The notes beneath the pieces are model-generated. The model had not been told where the DNA came from and did not search any database. It saw only the letters and a program-made list of their open reading frames with translations. A stretch of 64,000 nt of DNA from Pseudomonadota bacterium (GTDB taxonomy: Bacteria > Pseudomonadota > Alphaproteobacteria > Caulobacterales > Caulobacteraceae), in contig CAUJHO010000095.1 of the NCBI GenBank assembly GCA_963205025.1, forward strand, positions 1 to 64,000, given 5' to 3'. Shown here in pieces: positions 43,026 through 52,978 of this stretch. The translations under genes were made by a program, and so were the position numbers. The stretch's first letter is position 1; every line of letters begins with the position of its first letter.

Positions 43026-43546
43026 GGCTGGCGGCCGAGCATGTCCATGAGCTGATCCGGCGGAAGATTGCGGAGAATCTCGAAGGCTTCCTCGGCGCGG
43101 GCCGACCGGTCCTGCTCAGCCAGGCTCTGGCCCTGGGGGGACTGCAGGGCGACGAGTGCGTCTTCGGCGGCCAGCTCCTGGGCGCGCTCGATGGTGTCGG
43201 GCGTGCGTCCGGAGGGACGATGGACCGAATAGTAGCGGACCCCGTCACCCGAGGTCGCGGTCGGTGAGGCCGGGCGGGACTGGGGATCGGTCGCGGCCCG
43301 AACCTCGGCCACGGGCTCCTGGGCCGGGGTTTCGACCTGAGGCTGCGGGGTCGGTCGAGCGATCGGGCGCGGCGGGGCCGCCCGCTCGGCCCGGCGTGGT
43401 GCGCTGTTGACCGGGGGCCGCCCCGGCCAGTTGAGATAGCGCAGTCCAGCCTGTTCGGCAGCTTCCGAACGTCGCTGCTGGGCGGCAGCCGGCAGGGCGA
43501 CGGCGACGGTTGATACGGCGAGGACGGCGAGGAGGAGGCGAGCCAT
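43022..43546 (-). CDS. secreted Pro-rich hypothetical protein
   Basis: MARLLLAVLAVSTVAVALPAAAQ signal; 4-bp overlap with the DUF2336 gene. Confidence 0.7.
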   Translation of the reverse strand: MARLLLAVLAVSTVAVALPAAAQQRRSEAAEQAGLRYLNWPGRPPVNSAPRRAERAAPPRPIARPTPQPQVETPAQEPVAEVRAATDPQSRPASPTATSGDGVRYYSVHRPSGRTPDTIERAQELAAEDALVALQSPQGQSLAEQDRSARAEEAFEILRNLPPDQLMDMLGRQP

Positions 43547-43690
43547 CTTGGCGTTCCTGGGTGACTGGAGGTCCAACCTAGGATCGAGGCGCTTGCCTGG
43601 GTGTTAACGCGCGGGATGGTGGCGCAAAAAAATTTACCTCAACCATAGATCGGAAGGGCCGGGCGGCGGGATAGGGGCCAGGCGCGAGCG

Positions 43691-44704
43691 TCAGCTACGC
43701 AGGAAGTCGAGGGTGAAGGCCGAGCGCCAGTCCACACCGGGGTCATAGGCCCCGGCCTCTGAGGTGACCTGAAAGAACGCCTGCCAGCGCGCGGCGCTCA
43801 TGTCGCCGATGCGGCCGCCTGGCGAGACGACGACCTCATGGGTGATCAGCTGTTCCCGCGCCCAGGACAGCTGTTCCTGGGTCATCCGGGGATTGACCCG
43901 CTTGATCAGGGTCTCGGCGGGGGCCGGATCGTCATCGAGATAGGCGTGCCAGCCCTCGACCGAGGCCTCGATGAAACGGGCCACGACCGAGCGATTGTCA
44001 CGGATCAGGCCGTCGGGCGCGAGCAACAGGTTGCCGTAGGAGGGATAGCCCTCGTCAGCGAGCAGGAAGACGCGCGGCTCGACCCCCGCCTGGGCCGCGA
44101 TGACGTAGGGGTCGGCCGTCAGGCTGCCCTGCTGAACCGCGCGCGGGTCGGCCAGAAAGCCGGTCAGGTCGGAGGTGTAGGGGCGAAGCTGATCATCGGT
44201 GAAGCCGTAGCGGGCCTTGAGCCAGACCCAGACGCGCGCCACCGAGGCCTCTGACAGCATGAAGGGGCGTCCGGCCAGGTCGGCGATGGTGGCCAGGGAC
44301 GGGTTGGGATGGGTGACCAGGACCTGGGGGTCCTTCTGGAAGAAGGCGGCCACGACCGAGACCGGCGCGCCTTCGGCAGTAAGGCTCATGGGGATGAAGG
44401 CGCTGGACCCCAGGGCGAGTTCGACCTGGCCGGAGGAGAGAAGCTGGGCCACATCGACCGACGATCCGCCCTGGATGATCTCGACGGTGAGGTCGCGCCG
44501 GGAATAGGCCCCGTTTGCGACCGCCTGGTAGAAGCCGCCGTGGGCCGCCTCGGCCGCCCCGTCGATGGCGAAACGGACGCGGGTGCGGCCATAGCGGTCG
44601 GTCGGTTCGCTGCGGGGCTGGCAGGCAGACAGTGCGGTCAGCCCGCCGATCGCCGTCAGGCCTGCAGCCCCGGCCAAGCCAGCGATGAGCGACCTGCGGT
44701 CCAT
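43691..44704 (-). CDS. ABC transporter substrate-binding protein (NMT1/THI5/SsuA-like)
   Basis: MDRRSLIAGLAGAAGLTAIGGLTALSACQ signal; RVRFAIDGAAEAAHGGFYQAVANGAYSRRDLTVEIIQGGSSVDVAQLLSSGQVELALG. Confidence 0.88.
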   Translation of the reverse strand: MDRRSLIAGLAGAAGLTAIGGLTALSACQPRSEPTDRYGRTRVRFAIDGAAEAAHGGFYQAVANGAYSRRDLTVEIIQGGSSVDVAQLLSSGQVELALGSSAFIPMSLTAEGAPVSVVAAFFQKDPQVLVTHPNPSLATIADLAGRPFMLSEASVARVWVWLKARYGFTDDQLRPYTSDLTGFLADPRAVQQGSLTADPYVIAAQAGVEPRVFLLADEGYPSYGNLLLAPDGLIRDNRSVVARFIEASVEGWHAYLDDDPAPAETLIKRVNPRMTQEQLSWAREQLITHEVVVSPGGRIGDMSAARWQAFFQVTSEAGAYDPGVDWRSAFTLDFLRS

Positions 44705-44895
44705 GAGTGATTCCCCGCGCTTGTCCCGAGGGTAGCGGTGGGGTGCGGCGATGGGAAGGCAGGGGTAGGGGAGTTGGGGGCGGGGAGTAGGGAGGGTGGC
44801 GGTCGGCGGGCTTCCTAGATTTGCCCACTGGCCGCAGCGGAGCGGAGAGGCGGGACAAGCCCGCCACATCGCCGAGCGCTTGAAGTAACCCAACC

Positions 44896-44940
44896 CTTGT
44901 CCCGGCTCTGCGCCGCACGCGGCTTGGCCGGGATGACAAT
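44896..44940. repeat. intergenic palindromic repeat (CCCTTGTCCCGGCTCTGCGCCGCACGCGGCTTGGCCGGGATGACAA)
   Basis: Imperfect dyad TTGTCCCGGC…GCCGGGATGACAA. Confidence 0.55.
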
Positions 44941-45109
44941 TTTTGAGGCGCATTTGGCGCGCCGTAGGGCTGGTTCGCCCGATCAAAAGGGGGGGGCAGG
45001 GGGCCAGAAACGGATCGAGGGGCGATGGCCCGGGCGAACCCGTGCTCATCGGCCCCTCACCAAGTCCGGGTTGGACGTTGGTCCGTTACGGGTCGGAGGT
45101 CTCATTCGT

Positions 45110-45360
45110 CTGGCGGGCAAGCCCGGCGTCCGCTTGATCGTCCTGTCCTTGCCTGGTCTTCCTCCTTGGTGAGTTGCCCCACCGGGTTTTGAAGTCCGAT
45201 CCTCCCTTGGATTTCTCCTCGTTCAGATCCCGTCCCGGTCTCTCCTGGGTTCCCCCTGAAGTCCTTGTCTGGTGGCCGGTTTCGCCGCTTGAAGCCCGGG
45301 TCTCCCCGGAGTTCCGCGCCGCGATGTCCGTCGGCAAGGACACGCTCTCCTGAAACCCGG
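45110..45360 (-). ncRNA. candidate GGA-rich non-coding RNA (minus strand)
   Basis: About 19 GGA on the minus strand in ~240 nt (TCC on plus); no convincing CDS; sits between an ABC-F gene and an SBP gene. Confidence 0.3.
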
Positions 45361-45495
45361 CGGCTGGCAAGCGGGGCGGGGGCGTTGCCCACGGGCGGAT
45401 GGGGGATGGACGGTGGATAACCCGGGCCGGCGGGGGGACGGATGGCGGAAAAGCGTCCCAATGCAAGGCCATGCGTTGTCCCCAGAAATGAGGGC

Positions 45496-47415
<1,920 letters not shown>

Positions 47416-47537
47416 GGGAGGGAAGGGCCTAGGGAGTAGGGGGCATCGGGAGGTGGGACATAGGGCAGTCCCTCGTGTTCGTCACCGGGTGCGGGACAGA
47501 AGTTGGTTTCCCGCCATGGGAGATTGGCTTGACGAGT

Positions 47538-47556
47538 TTTTCCCACGGTGGGAAAA
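47538..47556. promoter_or_regulatory. perfect palindrome TTTTCCCAC-G-GTGGGAAAA, candidate HigA-type operator
   Basis: 9-bp arms directly upstream of the toxin GTG start. Confidence 0.65.
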
Positions 47557-47563
47557 GGTGGGT

Positions 47564-47866
47564 GTGAGGATCATCGCCCGCGCGACGCTCGTGGCCTATT
47601 GGGAACGGCATCCGAACACGGAGCCGGCCCTGACGCACTGGTTGCGGGTCGCCAAGGCGGCGCGGTGGGAGACCCCCCAGGCGGTCGTCGCAGATTTTTT
47701 GAAGGCCAAGGTGCTCAACGGTGAGCGCGTGCGGTTCGAGGTGGCGGGCGGCGATCACCGGATGATCGTCGCCTTCGACTTCGGGCGGCAGGTCGCTTTC
47801 ATCAAGTTCGTCGGGACCCACGCGGAATACGACCGCGTGGACGCCCTGACGGTATCGCGGTTCTAG
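47564..47866 (+). CDS. type II toxin, HigB family mRNA interferase
   Basis: RIIARATLVAYWERHPNTEPALTHWLRVAKAARW…FEVAGGDHRMIVAFDFGRQVAFIKFVGTHAEYDRVDALTV; GTG start. Confidence 0.88.
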   Translation: MRIIARATLVAYWERHPNTEPALTHWLRVAKAARWETPQAVVADFLKAKVLNGERVRFEVAGGDHRMIVAFDFGRQVAFIKFVGTHAEYDRVDALTVSRF

Positions 47867-47876
47867 GAGGCCGGGC

Positions 47877-48245
47877 ATGGATATTCGACCGATCCGAAAT
47901 GATGAGGACCATGAGGCGGCGCTCCGCGAGATCGAGGCGCTTTGGGGCGCGCAGGCCGGGACGCCTGAGGGCGACAGACTGGATGTGTTGATCACGCTTG
48001 CGGATGCCTATGAAGGCGCGCGCTGGCCAATCCCTGAGGGTGATCCGGTGGACGCGATCAATGGCAGCATGGCTATGGAAGGGCGCACGCAGTCGGACCT
48101 GGCCGAGGTACTGGGGTCGGCGTCGCGGGCGTCGGAGGTGCTGAGGCGCAAGCGGGCTCTGACCCTGCCGATGATCTGGGCGCTGCACGAACAGTGGCGG
48201 ATTCCGGCGGAGGTGCTGGTGAGGCCCTATAGGACGGCAGCGTAG
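47877..48245 (+). CDS. HigA-type antitoxin with helix-turn-helix
   Basis: MDIRPIRNDEDHEAALREIEALWGAQAGTPEGDRLDVLITLADAYE…TQSDLAEVLGSASRASEVLRRKRALTLPMIWAL. Confidence 0.88.
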   Translation: MDIRPIRNDEDHEAALREIEALWGAQAGTPEGDRLDVLITLADAYEGARWPIPEGDPVDAINGSMAMEGRTQSDLAEVLGSASRASEVLRRKRALTLPMIWALHEQWRIPAEVLVRPYRTAA

Positions 48246-48303
48246 AGGCGGGGGCCTCGGGCTTAGGGATCACGAGGCCCGATTGCCTAGGCCAAAGGGC
48301 CGT

Positions 48304-50934
48304 CTATCGCACCGGACTGCTGTGCGCGGCCCCCCGGAAGATGGCGTTGAGGAACAGGACGTCCTGGCCGTGGAGGAAGCCGCGGAAGGTGGGGTCCTGG
48401 GTGAAGGCGATGACCTGGCCACGACCGACGCTGTTGGCCATGACATAGGGTTTGAAGGCGAGCTGGGCGCGGTTCTCGGCCCAGAGGTGGCCGGCGACGG
48501 GAAGCTCTCGCGCCGAGACGTAGCGCAGGACATTGGTGCCCTCGTCCTGACGCAGCGGCTCATAGATGGCCGAGCCGATGACCAGGACGGTCAGGCGGTC
48601 GGGCAGGCCGGATGACAGCCAGTGGCTGCGATCGACCTCGACCAGAGCCTGGACACCGAGGACGGAATCCGGGGTCTGTTCGGCGGGCCGGGTCGCCTCG
48701 GCATAGGCGTCGGCATCGGCGATGATGCGCGGATCGGCGTCAGGTGCCGGGGCGGCCTGGCCGTTCTGGGACAGCAGCGGCTCGCGCGCTGAGGCGATCA
48801 TCGGGCTGTCGCCGGCCATCATCAGATCGGTCCCCGAGCCGATGCCGATGAGGGTGCCGCCGCGCTGGACCCAGGCGCGCAGGGACGCCGCGAGGGCGGC
48901 GTCATAGGAACCATAGGCGTCCGGCAGGATCAGGACCTGATAGCGGCTGAGGTCGGCGCGGGACAGATTTTCGGTGCGGATGATGGTGACCGGATAGCCG
49001 TAGCGTTGCTCCAGCACATAGCGGATGGCCCCGGCAGAGTTGGGATCGGTCGGCTCGTCCCAGGCCAGGGCGATGCGAACCGGCGGGATGATCGGCGAGC
49101 GATCCGAGGCGAGGTTCGGCCCCTCGGTGACCCAGGTGTCGGACAGGCCGATGGCCTCGGCCCCGGCCTCGCGGGCGATGGCGGCGACCTGGGTGTCGAA
49201 GTCGTCGGGCGAGCCGGCGCGGCTGAGGATGACCGAGCCGGCCGGGAAGGTGCGGTCGCCGACGGTGAAGGCGGCCTCGGGCGAGCGCACACGGATGCCG
49301 GCGCGCAAGGCGCGGGTCATGACGCCCATGGCCTGGGAGCCGGAGGTGACGACATAGACGACGGGGGACGTATCGCCGGAGACGATGCCCTCGATGCCGT
49401 CAGCGGTGACGGCGGCGGTGGCGACCGAGGGCGTCGAGCGGCACTGGAGGGCATCGACGCCATAGGAGCCCGGCAGGGCCCAGGCGGTGATGTCATAGAC
49501 CTCGGCGTACTGGCCCTGGTGACGGCGGGCCTCCTGGGCCTGGACGAAGCCTTCACGCATGGTGATGGACGGGTCCATCAGGACCTGGAGCAGGCGACCC
49601 AGCGGCTGGCCCCGGCGGATGATATAGTCGCCGGCCCGGTATTGGCGGCCACAGGCGTTGAAACCGGCGGTGGCGCGGGTCACCTCGATGCCCTGGCGGG
49701 CCAAGAGGGCAGCCAGGGCATCGGTGGAGCCGGGGTCGACATCGCCGCGCGCCAGAATCCAGGAGCCGGAGCCGCCTTCGGAGACGGCCTGACGGTAATA
49801 GGCGGCAAAGTCGCTGAGTAGCTGGGCGCGATTGGCCGAGGCGGTACGGATGGTCGAGAGCGAGGCCAGGAAATGGTTCCTGACGGTGGTGCGATAGGTC
49901 AGCTCTTCGCCGTTGGAGCGGCGCGCGACCAGGCCTCGGGCCGAGCCCTGTTCATAGGTCATGCCGACGGCCCCGAGATAGGACGGCCAGCCGTCGCCGT
50001 AGCCGGGATAGAAGGCGTCGAAGACCTCGCGGGTGTAGTAGTCGACGCCCTCGCGGTCGAAGGTGGCGGCGTTGCCGCGCCCGAAGAGCTGGCGGGCGCG
50101 TAGCTGGGCCTCGGGCAGGAGCGGGTTCAGCGGCTCGGCCTCGGGCGGGAAGAAGAAGGGATCGTCGGTGCCCATCTCATGGGCGTCGACCACGACCTGG
50201 GGCCGCCAGCCGAGCATCAACTGGGTGAGGCCGCGCGTCTCGGGCTGGGTCTGGGCGAACCAGTCGCGGTTCATGTCAAAGAGATAGTGGTTGGGGCGAC
50301 CCGACGGCCACGGCTCGTCGCGCTCGGCGGACAGGCGGTCGCCGTCCGGCTCCAGGCCGAGCGACTGATAGTAGGCGTTCATGAAGCGGTCGCGGCCGTC
50401 CGGATTCTGGGTCGGGACGAGAACGACGACGGTGGTGACGAGCCATTCGGCGACTTCTGGGTCGCGCGAGGCCAACAGGTGCCGGGCCGTGGCCATGGCG
50501 GCCTCGGCCGGGCTGATTTCATTGCCGTGGACCGAATACATCAGCCAGACGATGACCGGCTGGTCGGCGGGCGGGGTCGTCGGGCCGGCGCGGGGATCGG
50601 TCAGGGCCAGGGAGGCTTCGCGGATGGCCCCGAGCCGCCTCATGTTCGCCGCCGAGGAGATGACGGCGTAGGGCAGGGGCCGGCCCTCCCAGGTCTCGCC
50701 GTAGCGGGTCAGCATCATGCGATCGGGCGCGGCCTCGGAGAGGGCGTCGAAGTATCGCAGGACGTCGGAGGCGCGCGACAGGCGTTCGCCGAAGGCGTAG
50801 CCGAGGACGCGCTCGGGCGTCGGGATGGCCGGATCGTATTCCTGGCCGGCGATCAGGTCTGCGGAAGGTTGCTGAGCGAGGGCGGGAAGCGGCGCGAGGA
50901 CCAGCACCAAAGCGGCGAACAGACGAGCGAACAT
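48304..50934 (-). CDS. M14 family zinc carboxypeptidase-like metallopeptidase, secreted
   Basis: Signal MFARLFAALVLVLAPLPALAQ; MYSVHGNEISPAEAA zinc motif; PTQNPDGRDRF. Confidence 0.9.
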   Translation of the reverse strand: MFARLFAALVLVLAPLPALAQQPSADLIAGQEYDPAIPTPERVLGYAFGERLSRASDVLRYFDALSEAAPDRMMLTRYGETWEGRPLPYAVISSAANMRRLGAIREASLALTDPRAGPTTPPADQPVIVWLMYSVHGNEISPAEAAMATARHLLASRDPEVAEWLVTTVVVLVPTQNPDGRDRFMNAYYQSLGLEPDGDRLSAERDEPWPSGRPNHYLFDMNRDWFAQTQPETRGLTQLMLGWRPQVVVDAHEMGTDDPFFFPPEAEPLNPLLPEAQLRARQLFGRGNAATFDREGVDYYTREVFDAFYPGYGDGWPSYLGAVGMTYEQGSARGLVARRSNGEELTYRTTVRNHFLASLSTIRTASANRAQLLSDFAAYYRQAVSEGGSGSWILARGDVDPGSTDALAALLARQGIEVTRATAGFNACGRQYRAGDYIIRRGQPLGRLLQVLMDPSITMREGFVQAQEARRHQGQYAEVYDITAWALPGSYGVDALQCRSTPSVATAAVTADGIEGIVSGDTSPVVYVVTSGSQAMGVMTRALRAGIRVRSPEAAFTVGDRTFPAGSVILSRAGSPDDFDTQVAAIAREAGAEAIGLSDTWVTEGPNLASDRSPIIPPVRIALAWDEPTDPNSAGAIRYVLEQRYGYPVTIIRTENLSRADLSRYQVLILPDAYGSYDAALAASLRAWVQRGGTLIGIGSGTDLMMAGDSPMIASAREPLLSQNGQAAPAPDADPRIIADADAYAEATRPAEQTPDSVLGVQALVEVDRSHWLSSGLPDRLTVLVIGSAIYEPLRQDEGTNVLRYVSARELPVAGHLWAENRAQLAFKPYVMANSVGRGQVIAFTQDPTFRGFLHGQDVLFLNAIFRGAAHSSPVR

Positions 50935-51109
50935 GAGACCCCCGAAAACAGGCGGCCAGTTAGGCTGGAGGGGGGGCGGCTGGCAAGCGGGGGGCCTTCG
51001 TGCCGGTCTGCCTGACACCCGGAAACATGGTGACAGACTGAAAGATCGCGCCAAGGCGACATGGCGGCGGGTCGATCGTTCGCGGTCGAAATAGTGCACT
51101 GTGAATCCC

Positions 51110-51145
51110 GTGCACTAAGTGCACTAAGTGCACTAGGTGCACTAA
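51110..51145. repeat. four tandem 9-bp repeats GTGCACTAA (one GTGCACTAG)
   Basis: GTGCACTAAGTGCACTAAGTGCACTAGGTGCACTAA; a further AGTGCACT at 51093-51100. Confidence 0.9.
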
Positions 51146-51247
51146 ATCCGATGAGGTCAGGCCTCATCCTGGCCTCAGCGCCGACGCCGGGCGGCGGCGG
51201 GCGCGATGACCTCCATCCAACGATATCAAAGACCCGCGAGCAGGATA

Positions 51248-51766
51248 TCAGCCCAGCCAGGGGCGGGGATTGTTGAAACGAGAAAACCGGCTGGACCGGG
51301 TACCGGCAAGGGATTGGCGGGCGGAGCGGTGCGCGGAATTGGGTGTGTGTGTTCTCGGGTGTGGGGTCTGGGGTGTGGGGTGGAGCCTGTCGGCGTACTC
51401 GGCCTCCTGAACGACACGAGCCCAGACATGGTGATTGACGGGGGCCCGGGTCGAGCGGCCTTGCGCGCCATAGACCACGACCTCGGGCGACTGACCGGGG
51501 CGACGTTCGAAGGCGACGGCCGGCATATCGCGACCGTAGCCATCCACGAAGAAGGCGCGATGGACGATGGCCCCGGACGCGGCTTCGTCCTCGATGGAGG
51601 CCATGCTCAGAAGGGTGCGGATGCGCGCCTGAGCTTCTGCGTCGTAGCGATCGACGCCGTTGTCGTCCTGACATTCGCGTGGATCGCGAGGATCATCCTC
51701 GGATCAGGCCCAGGCGGGCTGGGCGACGAGGATCAGGAGCAGGGCAGTGAGTGCGCGCAGGAACAT
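51248..51766 (-). pseudogene. secreted hypothetical protein with an in-frame TGA directly after the signal peptide
   Basis: MFLRALTALLLILVAQPAWA*SEDDPRDPRECQDDNGVDRYDAEAQARIRTLLSMASIEDEA…; TGA at 51704-51706, frame stays open downstream to 51248. Confidence 0.6.
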
Positions 51767-51824
51767 GGCAAGGCCTCCGGCTGGAGGCCGAGTGTCACGA
51801 GCGCGCACTCAAAAGGCAAGCGTC

Positions 51825-52382
51825 TCAGTTGTGCCGAGTCATGTGCAGGCGTGAGGTGTCGTAGCCCAGCTCGGCGGTGCGGGCGAGGATGTGGGCACGG
51901 GCCTCAGGCGAGGGATCGGGCGTGCGGCTGAGCAGCCAGAGGAAGCGGCCCGACGGCTCTCCGACGATGGACCAGCTGTAGTCCTCGGCATGGTCGAGCA
52001 CCCAATAATCGCCAAAATAGAAGGGGCCGAAGAAGGAGACTTCGAGCTTGGCGTTGCCGCTGTTCTCGACGACGCGGGCGCGGCCCTCGGCGCTGCGGAC
52101 CTCGCCGGTGGGAGAGCCGTCGCGGCAGGTGTTCAGCACACGGATCTCTCCGTCGTCGCGCAGGCTGTAGCCTGCGGTGGAGGCCTCACAGCCCTGCTGG
52201 AAGCTGCCGACATCATAGCGGGCGATCTCGTACCACTGGCCGAGATAGCGGTTCAGATCAACGGATTTAGCCGGCTGAGGAACGGTCGGATTGCTGACCG
52301 GCGCGGTCAGGGTGGAACAGGCTGCGGCACCCAGAAGGGCAGCGGCGGCGGCGAGGGTCAGGGCCAGATGTTTGCGTGTCAT
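51825..52382 (-). CDS. lipocalin family lipoprotein (Blc-like)
   Basis: Lipobox LLGAAAC; SVDLNRYLGQWYEIARYDVGSFQQGCEASTAGYSL, YWVLDHAEDYSWSIVGEPSGRFLWLLSRTP. Confidence 0.93.
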   Translation of the reverse strand: MTRKHLALTLAAAAALLGAAACSTLTAPVSNPTVPQPAKSVDLNRYLGQWYEIARYDVGSFQQGCEASTAGYSLRDDGEIRVLNTCRDGSPTGEVRSAEGRARVVENSGNAKLEVSFFGPFYFGDYWVLDHAEDYSWSIVGEPSGRFLWLLSRTPDPSPEARAHILARTAELGYDTSRLHMTRHN

Positions 52383-52507
52383 GACGGCGAAAGCGCCGAC
52401 ACCTAACATTGGTTCCTGATGGGGTGACCGGGAGTGGGTCAGGGGTTGTAGCGGCCCGGAACAAGTTCGCCTTTCAGAGGTGGTCCCGAACCGTCATATA
52501 GCGCCGC

Positions 52508-52960
52508 ATGAAGCCCTTCTGGGAAACCAAGAAACTGCACGAAATGACCGAGGCGGAGTGGGAATCGCTCTGTGACGGCTGTGGCCTGTGTTGTCTGGTG
52601 CGGTTTGAGGACGAGGAGACGCTGGAGGTCATCCCGACGCGGGTGCACTGCAAGCTGTTCGATCCTGAAGCGTGCCGGTGCTCGGACTATGAGAACCGCA
52701 AGCAGTTCGTGCCGGACTGCATCAAGCTGACGCCGTTCAATGTCGAGGCGTTGGAGTGGATGCCGAAATCCTGTGCGTATCGGCGGCTGCACGAGGGCCG
52801 CGGGCTGGCGCCGTGGCATCCGCTGGTGTCGGGCGACCCTGAGACGGTCCACACCGCCGGTGTCAGTGTGCGCGGCGAGACGATTTCGGAGACGACCCTG
52901 GCCGACCCGGAAGATGCGCTTGATTTCGCCGCCTGGGACCTGATCGAGGAGCGGGGCTGA
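52508..52960 (+). CDS. YcgN family cysteine cluster protein
   Basis: CDGCGLCCLVRFEDE…HCKLFDPEACRCSDYENRKQFVPDC. Confidence 0.93.
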   Translation: MKPFWETKKLHEMTEAEWESLCDGCGLCCLVRFEDEETLEVIPTRVHCKLFDPEACRCSDYENRKQFVPDCIKLTPFNVEALEWMPKSCAYRRLHEGRGLAPWHPLVSGDPETVHTAGVSVRGETISETTLADPEDALDFAAWDLIEERG

Positions 52961-52978
52961 CACGCATTTTCAGAGAAC

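Noticed and set aside
51092-51145. Possible CRISPR array
   Set aside because: Units are 9 bp with no spacers; simple tandem repeat.
51704-51706. TGA as selenocysteine codon
   Set aside because: Located at a signal-peptide cleavage point, no SECIS-like structure or selenoprotein family recognised; nonsense mutation is simpler.
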